NCBI GenBank assembly: GCA_016458225.1 | Contig: JAEMGR010000003.1 | Coordinates: 744,001 to 808,000, forward strand | Source of the DNA: Myxococcaceae bacterium JPH2 | Lineage (GTDB): Bacteria; Myxococcota; Myxococcia; Myxococcales; Myxococcaceae | Length of the DNA: 64,000 nucleotides | Direction of reading: 5' to 3' | In this document: one piece after another, positions 16,451-24,337 of the stretch | Position numbering within the stretch: the first letter of the stretch is position 1 | How the letters are laid out: every line of letters begins with the position of its first letter | Translations under genes and position numbers: made by a program | The notes under the pieces: model-generated | Told to the model about the DNA's origin: nothing | The model's input: only the letters and a program-made list of their open reading frames with translations | Databases searched by the model: none

Positions 16451-18036
16451 CCGCGCGCGCCCAGGCCCAACGCCAGCGACAGGAACAACGCCAGCGGGCC
16501 CAGCCAGTCTCCCCACGCCAGCGCCAGCGACGTCAGCGGCGCTGTCGCGGGGACACTCAAAGGCAGGCTCGCGCGCTGTTGGTCCTCCACCTCCGCGAGC
16601 ACCGCGCCCGTGGGGTCGATGAGCGCGGAGATGCCCGAGTTCGTCACGCGCACCTGGGGTCGGCGCGTCTCGATGCTGCGGAAGGCCGCGTGCATCAAGT
16701 GCAGCCGAGGCGCGGGCGTGCCGCTGAACCACGAGTCGTTCGACAGCGTCAGCAGCAGCTCCGCGCCTTGCCGGACCTCCGCCGCGACGTAGCTCGGGAA
16801 GATGGACTCGTAGCAGATGAGCGGCGCGACCTTGAGCATGCGGCCATCCCGCAGCCGGAACGTCACCGCGCGCGGCCCCGGACCTCGCTTCCAGTAGCCC
16901 GTCCACGGCAGCCACGCGCGCAGCGTGGGCGAGTCCACGGACTCGGGCACCCACTCCGTCAGCGGGAACAACATCGTCTTGCGATACGCCGTCTGCGCAA
17001 GGCCGCCGTGGCCATCGGGGCCCAGGAACATGGCCGCGTTGAACTCGCGCTCGCCTTCCAGGTCATACGTGCCGAACACCAGCGGCACACCGGCCCGCGT
17101 GACGAAGGCGCGAATCTCATCATCGAGCGCCGCGCCGTCATCGCTCTTCGCCACACCGAACGTGGTCGGGTACACCGTCTCCGGCCACACGAGCAGATCC
17201 ACCGGGCCGCGCTGCAGCACCGCGTCCGATAGCGCGTAGTGCGTGTCCAGGATCATCCGCACCACGTCGTAGGTGCCGCGCTCCGCCGCGAGCTTCTCGT
17301 AGTTCGTGATGTTGGCCTGCACCGCGCCCACGCGCAGCCCGGGCCCCGGCGCCACCGCCGCGCGAACCTGACGCAAGCGCACCGCGCCATACGCCAGACA
17401 TCCGAGCACCACCGCGAGCGCCACCGCCACGGGCCGCACCGCGCGCCGGGCCCCTCCCACTCGCCATCCCTTCAGCGCCGCGAGCACGCACTCATTGACG
17501 AGGAGCACCACCAGCGTGAGGCCCGGGACACCCGCCACGTCCGCGCCCTGTCGCAGCCACTCGGAGGGAGAGAGGCCGTGGCCCAGCGTCTCCGCGAAGA
17601 GCTTGGGCACCCCCCACTCGGTGCCCAGGTACGCGAACACCGCCACCGCGGGAGGCAGCCACGCGCCGCGCGCATCCTCGCCCACCGCGCGACGCGTCCA
17701 CAGGCGCGCCAACGCGAAGGTGAGGAATTGAGGCTCCAGCACCGGAGACAGCGCGAGGAACACGGCCCAGCACACCCACGCGGGCGCGCGCGCATACGCG
17801 GCGATCGCCTCCGGGAACCACCCGAAGACGGCGGCGTTGAAGCACACGCTCAAGAGCAGCGCGGGTCCCCAGGCCTCACGGGCCGAGCGCGCCGAGTCCA
17901 CCACCGCGAGCCACGGCACCAGCGCCACCCAGGCCAGCACCACCCACGGGACCTCCATGCGCGAGACGAGCCACAACATCCCAGCGGTCGCCAAGACGGC
18001 CAGGAAGGACCACGCCCCCCGCCTCGACAGACTCAC
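16390..18036 (-). CDS. lnt: Apolipoprotein N-acyltransferase
   Basis: Lnt adds the third acyl chain to the N-terminal Cys of lipoproteins in the inner membrane, the last step of lipoprotein maturation. The 548-residue product has several N-terminal membrane segments followed by a nitrilase-type domain carrying the triad Glu286 (VWPE), Lys353 (YRKTM) and Cys408 (ICYES), plus a final hydrophobic span. The GTG start overlaps the stop of the preceding single-span protein by 4 bp, showing translational coupling. The many lipoproteins in the window would be its substrates. The last 20 codons overlap the serine hydrolase gene on the other strand. Confidence 0.93.
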   Translation of the reverse strand: MSLSRRGAWSFLAVLATAGMLWLVSRMEVPWVVLAWVALVPWLAVVDSARSAREAWGPALLLSVCFNAAVFGWFPEAIAAYARAPAWVCWAVFLALSPVLEPQFLTFALARLWTRRAVGEDARGAWLPPAVAVFAYLGTEWGVPKLFAETLGHGLSPSEWLRQGADVAGVPGLTLVVLLVNECVLAALKGWRVGGARRAVRPVAVALAVVLGCLAYGAVRLRQVRAAVAPGPGLRVGAVQANITNYEKLAAERGTYDVVRMILDTHYALSDAVLQRGPVDLLVWPETVYPTTFGVAKSDDGAALDDEIRAFVTRAGVPLVFGTYDLEGEREFNAAMFLGPDGHGGLAQTAYRKTMLFPLTEWVPESVDSPTLRAWLPWTGYWKRGPGPRAVTFRLRDGRMLKVAPLICYESIFPSYVAAEVRQGAELLLTLSNDSWFSGTPAPRLHLMHAAFRSIETRRPQVRVTNSGISALIDPTGAVLAEVEDQQRASLPLSVPATAPLTSLALAWGDWLGPLALFLSLALGLGARGYFSRSRREAIRSSGVSVTL

Positions 18037-18674
18037 GGAGCGTTCCCCGCCTCTTCCTTCGGCAGCTCCAGCATCTGGATGGGCATGCCCGCGGGCGCCA
18101 TCTCCGCGGGCACCACGCGGTTCTCCGGCAGCGCGAGCGGCTGCCCGTTCGCATCGAGCGGCTTGTAGTCCGGATGGAACATCAAGATGGGCGCCACGCT
18201 CTCGCCGTTGTCCGTGGCCTGGTAGTGGCGCATGTAGCCCGGAGGCAGCTCGAAGCCCTCGGGCACGAGGATGCCGCGCTTCAACGGCTTGGTGCCGCGC
18301 TGGTACAGCCCCGTGCCCGTGGGGCCCGTGTACGGCGCGGCCTGGGGCGCGGGCGGCTCGCTGGGCGACTCGACGGGAGGGGTCTCGACGCGCGGCGCGG
18401 GGCGCGATGGCGGCGGTACGGGCGCGCGCGCCACGTGCGGCGCGGGCTCGGGGAGCGGCTCGACAGTCCGAGGCATCTCCGCGAGGGGAGGTGACGCTTC
18501 GACCTCGGGCGTCGAGGACATCAACCAACCGCTCAACACCAGACATGCCACGGTGAAGACGAGCCCACCGCCGACAATCCAGAGCGCCGCGTGGCTCTGT
18601 GAGCGCGCGGGCGCGACGCGGGTGACTCCGTCAGAATCGATGCGGCGCTCGGGCGATGGAGACGACGACCGCAT
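18033..18674 (-). CDS. Single-span, proline-rich protein coupled to lnt
   Basis: The 213-residue product has a basic cytoplasmic N-terminus, one membrane segment (about residues 31-50, ALWIVGGGLVFTVACLVL), a Pro/Glu-rich extended linker of about 70 residues, and a small C-terminal domain from about residue 118 (GLYQRGTKPLKRG onward). The layout suggests a membrane anchor with a periplasm-spanning arm. It overlaps lnt by 4 bp, so the two are made together; a role in lipoprotein maturation or trafficking is possible but not shown. No family is recognised. Confidence 0.78.
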   Translation of the reverse strand: MRSSSPSPERRIDSDGVTRVAPARSQSHAALWIVGGGLVFTVACLVLSGWLMSSTPEVEASPPLAEMPRTVEPLPEPAPHVARAPVPPPSRPAPRVETPPVESPSEPPAPQAAPYTGPTGTGLYQRGTKPLKRGILVPEGFELPPGYMRHYQATDNGESVAPILMFHPDYKPLDANGQPLALPENRVVPAEMAPAGMPIQMLELPKEEAGNAP

Positions 18675-18755
18675 GTTCGCTGAGGACCTCCGGGCTGCGT
18701 ATGCTACGGAGCCCCTTCTTCCGAGGCAATCGACCGCGCCTCGTCACCCGACTGA

Positions 18756-19679
18756 ATGCGCCGCATGAACGCGTCCACCGTGCCCGTCTCCGCCGCGCCC
18801 GAAGCCGTCGACTCCGAGTCCTCGCACACAACCTTCGCGGTCCATGCCTACCCCTCCGCGCTGCGATGGCTAAGCATGCTCGCGCAAGGCGTGTCGTTGG
18901 GCAGCATCCTCTTCTTCACCGCGCAGTTGCTGGGGGACGTCGTCTCGGGCACGCAGACCGTGCAGCCCGGCCCGGTGGGGCGCGGACTCGTGCTCGGGGG
19001 GCTCCTGCCGCTCGCGCTGGTCGTGGCGCTGCGTGCGCTCACGCGCGCCCGCGTGGCCGTGGAGTCCTCACGGCTGGTGCTCACGCTGCGCAGCGGCGAG
19101 CGCTTCGAGATTCCCTTCGAGTCCCTCTCCAGCGTCCGCCCCGCCTGGGTGCCCTTGCCCGGTCCGGGCCTCACGCTGCGCCTGCGCACGGGGCGCACCT
19201 TCGGCCGCTTCCTGGAGACGCAGGACCCCGCGCCGCTGCTCGACGCGCTCGCGCCCCATGGCACCCTGGGCGCCGCGCGCACGCATCCGCTGGTCCGCTA
19301 TGCCCAGGCGCGACAGGCGATGTGGCTGCGCCGTCCGCACCAGCTCGCGCTGAAGCACGTGGGCGTGCCGCTCATCATCACCGGCGTCTTCTTCCGCGCG
19401 CACCAATACATCGCGTTTGGCGGCTGGCTGGGCGAGTACCAGATGCACGGGCTGGCGGCGTACCTGAAGACCTTCGGGCGCTTCTGGGTGCCCGTGATGC
19501 TGAGCCTCGTGCTGTATGCGTGCTTCTGGCGCGTGCTCGCGGAGCTGCTGTCGTTCAGCGCGGCGTGGCTGGGCCCCCGGTGGGCGCGCAACACGCGGCG
19601 CGGCGCGGAGTGGCTGTGCCGGCTCGCATACTACGGGGGCCTGCCCGCGCTGCTCCTCGTGCGCTTCTACCTCATGTGA
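18756..19679 (+). CDS. Multi-pass membrane protein of unknown function
   Basis: The 307-residue product has about five hydrophobic segments: two early (around residues 38-60 and 75-92) and three late (around 200-220, 245-265 and 287-305). Between them is a soluble region of about 100 residues with beta-strand character (RLVLTLRSGERFEIPFES), resembling a PH-like domain. A second ATG at 18765 is equally possible as the start. It is divergent from the lnt operon. No family assigned. Confidence 0.75.
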   Translation: MRRMNASTVPVSAAPEAVDSESSHTTFAVHAYPSALRWLSMLAQGVSLGSILFFTAQLLGDVVSGTQTVQPGPVGRGLVLGGLLPLALVVALRALTRARVAVESSRLVLTLRSGERFEIPFESLSSVRPAWVPLPGPGLTLRLRTGRTFGRFLETQDPAPLLDALAPHGTLGAARTHPLVRYAQARQAMWLRRPHQLALKHVGVPLIITGVFFRAHQYIAFGGWLGEYQMHGLAAYLKTFGRFWVPVMLSLVLYACFWRVLAELLSFSAAWLGPRWARNTRRGAEWLCRLAYYGGLPALLLVRFYLM

Positions 19680-19710
19680 GCCACTTCATCTGAGCCGCTG
19701 GAAACGCGAA

Positions 19711-19742
19711 GGGCCCCCGACCCACACGTGAGTCGGAGGCCC
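19711..19742. terminator. Terminator hairpin between convergent genes
   Basis: GGGCCCCCGAC pairs with GTCGGAGGCCC (one mismatch) around a 10-base loop between two convergent genes. On the minus strand it is followed by a TTCGCGTTTCC stretch, so it best serves the SGNH hydrolase gene. Confidence 0.65.
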
Positions 19743-19759
19743 CAGCGCTGCACGTCAAC

Positions 19760-20845
19760 TCACGGCGTGGCCGGGTTGTACGTGGACATCGACCAGCCCA
19801 TCTTCTCGTGGCCGAACTGGTTCCAGATGGGGTTCTTGCCACCGGCCATCTGCGCGTCCGTGTACGCCGGCGCGGCCGAGCCGGAGCCCGAGCCCGAGAA
19901 CCAGTTCAGGCTGACGGTGCTGCCCGAGTAGGTCGGGTGCGTGTCATCCGACTGGAGGTAGTCGTAGCTGGTGCTGGCGTTGGCCAGGTGCCCGTTCGAG
20001 TCGCGGATGGTGGAGCGCAGCGTGGTGGTGATGCGCGTCACGTAGTCGGCCTCGGACTCGCCCTCGACGTAGCGCAGGCCGTCCACGTCCACCTTGCCGT
20101 CGCTGTTCGAGTCGTACTCGGCGCCCATCATCTCCGCGAAGGAGTCCGAGCACTTGAAGCCATACTTCGTGGCCAGGCTGCACGTGCGCCAGTTGCTGCG
20201 CGCCAGCAGCGGCAGGAACTTGGCCTGCTTGTTCACCTTCTGGCCCGTGGCCGAGTCGGTGCAGCCCGTCAGCGTGTTATCCGCCGCATAGCCCGGGTAG
20301 TAGATGTTGGAGACAATCTTCACCTTGGCGGTGGTCGCGTACTGGTTGATGGCCTGCATGGCCTTCTCCGTGTACGAGGCACACGCGGACAGGGCGCTCT
20401 CCAGGCCGCTGTAGTCACAGGTGCCGGTCTGCCCCGCGAACGCGCTGCGCGCCTGGAGGTAGTCATTGCCACACATCTCGAACACGACGGCGCGCGTGTT
20501 CGTCGCCTGCATGTACGACTTCTCGGAGACAATCTTGTTGTTGTAGATGTCGTCCGCCTTCGCACCGGACTTCGTGCGGCGCACCACCTCCACGTTGCTG
20601 CCCCACGTCTTCGCGGCGTACTCGCCCTGAATCATCGGCGCCGCGCGACGGGCCACGTCAAAGATGCCGCCCTCGTAGCCGGCGTAGATGGAGTCGCCGT
20701 ACGCGACGATGCGGTACGTGGACGACGCCGAGCGGTTGATGGTCCACGACGTGTTCTGATTGATGGTGCTCGCCATCGCGCTGCCGCTGACGGTGGCGGC
20801 CGCGACCATGGCGGCGAGGGACAGCCTGCTGCGCCGAACAGACAT
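19760..20845 (-). CDS. Secreted SGNH/GDSL-type hydrolase
   Basis: The 361-residue product has a signal peptide (SLAAMVAAATVSGSAMA). SGNH blocks are visible: block I GDS with the nucleophile Ser52, block III GND (126-128), and block V D-D-T-H with His303. Such enzymes are lipases or esterases of the periplasm or outside the cell. Seven or so Cys suggest disulphides. The C-terminus carries a short GSGSGS linker and a roughly 40-residue tail that ends in NPATP. AAGGAG stands 7 bases before the ATG, which fixes this start and excludes a much longer upstream frame. Substrate unknown. Confidence 0.87.
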   Translation of the reverse strand: MSVRRSRLSLAAMVAAATVSGSAMASTINQNTSWTINRSASSTYRIVAYGDSIYAGYEGGIFDVARRAAPMIQGEYAAKTWGSNVEVVRRTKSGAKADDIYNNKIVSEKSYMQATNTRAVVFEMCGNDYLQARSAFAGQTGTCDYSGLESALSACASYTEKAMQAINQYATTAKVKIVSNIYYPGYAADNTLTGCTDSATGQKVNKQAKFLPLLARSNWRTCSLATKYGFKCSDSFAEMMGAEYDSNSDGKVDVDGLRYVEGESEADYVTRITTTLRSTIRDSNGHLANASTSYDYLQSDDTHPTYSGSTVSLNWFSGSGSGSAAPAYTDAQMAGGKNPIWNQFGHEKMGWSMSTYNPATP

Positions 20846-20959
20846 GACCTGCTCCTTGTCGTTTCCGACGGAGGGGGTGGGGTGAGGGGCGCGCAGGCTA
20901 CAGGGGGTTGATTGGAGAATCACCACCGAAACCCGCAAAAGCGACTCAATGTGAAATTC

Positions 20960-21005
20960 ATGACGCAGTGTTCCAGGGATGACGCAAGCGGCCCCGTGAT
21001 GACGC
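20960..21005. promoter_or_regulatory. Three phased direct repeats (ATGACGC) before the CLC gene
   Basis: ATGACGC occurs at 20960-20966, 20979-20985 and 20999-21005, that is every 19-20 bp or about two helical turns, all in the same orientation. This places three sites on one face of the DNA, as expected for cooperative binding of an activator. A TACACT box (21028-21033) lies just downstream, immediately before the preferred GTG start of the CLC gene. Confidence 0.5.
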
Positions 21006-21040
21006 GTTGTTTCACGCACCGAGGGCCTACACTGCGCCGC

Positions 21041-22348
21041 GTGGAACTCTCTCGGAGCGCGCGGGCGCTGGCGCAGTGGTTGTCGTTGGGCAGTGTGGTG
21101 GGCGGGGTGTGCGGCGTCGCGTCCGCGGTCTTCCTGTACTTGTTGGAGAAGGCCACCGAGTGGCGGGTGGGCCACGAGGAGATGGTCTACCTCTTGCCCG
21201 TGGCGGGGCTCGTGCTCGGGGCGCTGTACGGGAAGTGGGGCCACTCCATCCGAGGCGGCAACAACCTGGTCATCGACACGGTGCACGAGGGCGACGCGCA
21301 GATTCCGGTGCGCATGGCGCCCATGGTGCTCTTGGGCACGGTGCTGACCCATTTGTTCGGAGGCAGCGCGGGGCGCGAGGGCACCGCGGTGCAGATGGGC
21401 GCGAGCCTCGCGGATGCGATCGCGCACCGGCTGCGGGTGACGGTGGAGACGCGGCGCGAGCTGTTGGCGGCGGGCATCGCGGGCGGCTTCGGCTCGGTGT
21501 TCGGCACGCCCATCGCGGGGACGGTGTTCGGGCTGGAGGTGGTGTGCGTGGGGCGGCTTGGCTACGAGGCGCTCCTGCCCGCGCTGGTCGCGGCGGTGGT
21601 GGGTGACCTGGTGACGCGCGGGCTGGGCATCCACCACACGGCCTATCCCATCCCCGCGGCGCTGCCGCTGACGTGGCCGCTGGTGGGCAAGTGGCTGGTG
21701 TTCGCGGTGGCGGTGGCGGGCGTGGCGGTGCTGTTCGTGGAGGGCACGCACCGGATGAAGAAGCTGCTCGAGCGGCGCGTGCCGTGGCTTCCGGTGCGCA
21801 TGGCGCTGGGCGGGTTGGGCGTGGTGGCCCTGTGGAAGCTGGTGGGCACGGAGGACTACCTGGGGCTGGGCGTGCCCGGCATCCTGCGCGCGTTCCAGGA
21901 CCCGACGCTGCCGGGGACAGCGTTCGCGTGGAAGCTGGTGTTCACGGTGGTGACGCTGGGCGCGGGGTTCCTGGGCGGCGAGGTGACGCCGCTGTTCTTC
22001 ATCGGCGCGGCGCTGGGGAACCTGCTGGCGCGGGTGCTGAACCTGCCGGTTGAGATGGGCGCGGCGGTGGGGATGGCGGCGCTGTTCGCCGCGGCGGCCA
22101 ACACGCCGCTCGCGCTGTCCATCATGGCGGTGGAGCTCTTGGGCGGCACGGTGCTGCCCCACGTGGCCATCGTCGCGGTGGTGGCGTACCTGCTCACGGG
22201 CCACCGGGGCATCTATCCCGCGCAGCGCATCGCGAGGTTGAAGCACGGCGGCCCGCTGCTGGAGCGACTCACGCCGCTGCGCGAGCTGTCCACCCAGCCC
22301 GCGAAGACCCCCGAGCCCACGAAGCCCGCCGCCGCTCCGGGGCCCTGA
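21041..22348 (+). CDS. CLC-family antiporter, fluoride-type (CLC-F)
   Basis: This inner-membrane protein of about 435 residues shows CLC signatures with the variants known for fluoride/proton antiporters: GGNNL (72-76) replaces the chloride-selectivity GSGIP, and GREGT (111-115) followed by AVQMG replaces GREGP. The FGSVFGTPIAG and GGEVTPLFFIG blocks are the later CLC pore motifs. CLC-F proteins expel F-. I saw no fluoride riboswitch in the 195-base upstream gap; instead there are three phased repeats. GTG 21041 is preferred because a TACACT -10-like box ends 8 bases upstream, which would make the transcript nearly leaderless; ATG 20999 is an in-frame alternative. Confidence 0.85.
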   Translation: MELSRSARALAQWLSLGSVVGGVCGVASAVFLYLLEKATEWRVGHEEMVYLLPVAGLVLGALYGKWGHSIRGGNNLVIDTVHEGDAQIPVRMAPMVLLGTVLTHLFGGSAGREGTAVQMGASLADAIAHRLRVTVETRRELLAAGIAGGFGSVFGTPIAGTVFGLEVVCVGRLGYEALLPALVAAVVGDLVTRGLGIHHTAYPIPAALPLTWPLVGKWLVFAVAVAGVAVLFVEGTHRMKKLLERRVPWLPVRMALGGLGVVALWKLVGTEDYLGLGVPGILRAFQDPTLPGTAFAWKLVFTVVTLGAGFLGGEVTPLFFIGAALGNLLARVLNLPVEMGAAVGMAALFAAAANTPLALSIMAVELLGGTVLPHVAIVAVVAYLLTGHRGIYPAQRIARLKHGGPLLERLTPLRELSTQPAKTPEPTKPAAAPGP

Positions 22349-22417
22349 GACGCTCGGGGACGTGAGCGACTCGGCGACCACGCGCGGGAGCATCCGCGAG
22401 CGGACCGGGCGCGGGGC

Positions 22418-22885
22418 CTATCGCTTCGCGCGGGCCTTGCGCACCGGGGCCTTCTTCACGACCGCGTCGTCCGGGCCCAGCAGCCGCCCATCCTGCGCAT
22501 GCAATTGCAGCCGGCGCACGGGCCGCTCGGCGGGCAGGTCCACCAGCACGGAGCGGTCCTCTCCCGGCGCGAAGCAGTGGTCCTCACCCCATTGCCGCAG
22601 CCCCACCACGACGTGGAAGAGCCCACGGCCCTTCGGCGTCAACACGTACTCTTGATACGCGCTCCCATCCGACGCGGGCGCGAGCTCCAACACCCCCTCC
22701 GCCACGAGTGAGCGCAGCCGAGTCGCCAGGATGTTCTTCGCCAGGCCGAGGCTCTTCTGGAACTCGCCGAAGCGACGAAGCCCATCGAACGCATCCCGCA
22801 CGATGAGCAGGGACCAGCCGTCGCCCACGGCATCCAGCGCCCGAGCCACGGGACAGGGCGTTCCTTCCAACCGGGTCCGCTTCAT
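22418..22885 (-). CDS. HxlR-family transcriptional regulator
   Basis: The 155-residue product is a winged-helix protein of the HxlR (DUF24/MarR-like) family: the CPVARALDAVGDGWSLLIVRDAF start and the GLAKNILATRLRSLVAEGVL recognition region are characteristic. The Cys near the N-terminus (residue 11) is the residue that senses thiol-reactive compounds in several family members. A C-terminal extension of about 40 basic residues is unusual. It is divergent from an MFS transporter, and the gap between them has perfect inverted repeats, so it very probably controls both itself and the pump. Confidence 0.9.
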   Translation of the reverse strand: MKRTRLEGTPCPVARALDAVGDGWSLLIVRDAFDGLRRFGEFQKSLGLAKNILATRLRSLVAEGVLELAPASDGSAYQEYVLTPKGRGLFHVVVGLRQWGEDHCFAPGEDRSVLVDLPAERPVRRLQLHAQDGRLLGPDDAVVKKAPVRKARAKR

Positions 22886-22911
22886 CCCTGGAACCTAGCG
22901 GCCCCCAATCT

Positions 22912-22966
22912 GGTTGCAACCTGAAACCACCCTCGCTACTTCTTGACTGGTTTCAAAACGAAACCA
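22912..22966. promoter_or_regulatory. Candidate HxlR operators in the divergent promoter region
   Basis: TGGTTTC-AAAAC-GAAACCA (22948-22966) is a perfect inverted repeat with 7-bp arms that overlaps a TTGACT -35-like box (22943-22948). A second copy of the half-site, TGAAACCA, is at 22922-22929, and the 10-bp palindrome GGTTGCAACC is at 22912-22921. The arrangement fits repression of both divergent genes. Confidence 0.6.
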
Positions 22967-22984
22967 CATGGCGAGGTGGCGAGG

Positions 22985-24238
22985 ATGCGGCTGGAGCAGC
23001 ACGGTGCGTTGGGCGAGCAGTCGAGCGGTGTCGCGGAGACGCGCGCGGGCGTGGGGGCCGCGCCTCCGCTGGCTCGCTCGGTCGTGTTGCTGTTCGCGGT
23101 GGCGTGTGGGCTGGCGGTGGCGAACGTCTATTACGCCCAGCCGTTGCTCCAGGCGATGGCGCTCGAGTTGGGCATCCCCTCGGCGTCCATCGGGGTCGTC
23201 GTCATGGTGACGCAGGCGGGTTATGGGCTCGGGTTGTTGTTGCTGGTGCCGCTGGGGGACGTGGTGGAGCGCAGGCGGCTCATCGTCGGACAGCTCCTGG
23301 TGTCGGTGGGGGCGCTGCTCCTGGTGGGGTTCGCGCCCTCCCGTGGATGGCTGCTGGTGGGCATGGCCGTGGTGGGGCTCCTCGCGGTGGTGACGCAGGT
23401 GCTCGTGGCCTTCGCGGCGACCCTGGCGTCGCCTGAGCAGCGCGGAACCGTGGTGGGCACGGTGACGAGTGGCGTGGTGCTCGGCATCCTCGTGGCGCGC
23501 ACGGTGTCGGGCGGGGTCTCGGACCTCGCGGGCTGGCGCGCGGTGTATCTGTTCTCCGCGCTCCTCACCCTGGGGATGGCGGCGGCGCTGTTCCGAGTGC
23601 TGCCCCGACACGCCCCGCCCAAGGAGACGCCGTCGTATTCGCGGCTGCTGCGCTCGGTGTTCGACTTGTTCGCCCAGGAGCGCCTGCTTCGAGTTCGAGG
23701 CGTGCTCGCGCTGCTGATCTTCGCGGCGTTCAGCACCTTCTGGACATCCCTCGTGCTTCCGCTCAGCGCGCCACCCCTATCCCTGTCACCGACTCAAGTG
23801 GGCCTGTTCGGATTGGTGGGAGCCGCGGGAGCGCTGGGGGCCGTGAGAGCGGGGCAGCTCGCGGACCGAGGATGGGGACAGACGACCACGGGGAGTGCCT
23901 TGGTGCTCTTGTTGGTGTCGTGGCTGCCCATCGGGCTCCTGGGCCACTCCCTGCAAGCACTGGTGGTGGGAGTCATTCTCTTGGACCTCGCCATCCAAGC
24001 CGTGCACGTGACCAACCAGAGCATGCTCTACAGCGTGCGCCCCGAGGCGCGCAGCAGGCTCGTCGCGGGCTACATGGTCTTCTATTCCGTGGGGAGCGGA
24101 GCAGGCGCCCTCGCCTCGACACTCGTGTATGCGCGCTGGGGATGGACAGGGGTCTGCGTGCTCGGCGCGAGCTTCAGCGCAGCCGCCCTGGTGTTCTGGG
24201 CGCTCACCATCATCGAATCGGCATCGAATAGGCATTAA
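22985..24238 (+). CDS. MFS transporter, probable drug exporter
   Basis: The 417-residue membrane protein has 12 hydrophobic segments. The first segment contains the ANVYYAQPLL motif common to YgaY-like MFS exporters; motif A is seen as PLGDVVERRRLI. The ATG at 22985 has GGTGGCGAGG immediately upstream; an earlier TTG would start inside the operator and is rejected. Divergent from the HxlR regulator, it is probably induced by the compound that regulator senses. Substrate unknown. A T-rich terminator follows. Confidence 0.88.
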   Translation: MRLEQHGALGEQSSGVAETRAGVGAAPPLARSVVLLFAVACGLAVANVYYAQPLLQAMALELGIPSASIGVVVMVTQAGYGLGLLLLVPLGDVVERRRLIVGQLLVSVGALLLVGFAPSRGWLLVGMAVVGLLAVVTQVLVAFAATLASPEQRGTVVGTVTSGVVLGILVARTVSGGVSDLAGWRAVYLFSALLTLGMAAALFRVLPRHAPPKETPSYSRLLRSVFDLFAQERLLRVRGVLALLIFAAFSTFWTSLVLPLSAPPLSLSPTQVGLFGLVGAAGALGAVRAGQLADRGWGQTTTGSALVLLLVSWLPIGLLGHSLQALVVGVILLDLAIQAVHVTNQSMLYSVRPEARSRLVAGYMVFYSVGSGAGALASTLVYARWGWTGVCVLGASFSAAALVFWALTIIESASNRH

Positions 24239-24257
24239 ACAGACATCAATTCACGAA

Positions 24258-24293
24258 CCCCAGAGACAGACTCGCGCTCGGGGATGTTTTTTT
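24258..24293 (+). terminator. Intrinsic terminator with T-run
   Basis: CCCCAGAG (24258-24265) pairs with CTCGGGG (24277-24283), with the A bulged, and is followed by ATG and seven T residues. It is one of the few classical terminators in the window and ends the MFS transcript. Confidence 0.75.
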
Positions 24294-24337
24294 GGGTTCC
24301 GAGATGACACGTTTCGAAACATCAGACACGCTGTCTC

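Noticed and set aside
20846-21040. Fluoride riboswitch before the CLC-F gene
   Set aside because: No segment matched the crcB aptamer pattern by eye; only phased direct repeats and a -10-like box were seen.
20846-22393. Long upstream extension of the SGNH hydrolase frame
   Set aside because: It is antisense to the CLC-F gene; AAGGAG and a signal peptide define the start at 20845.
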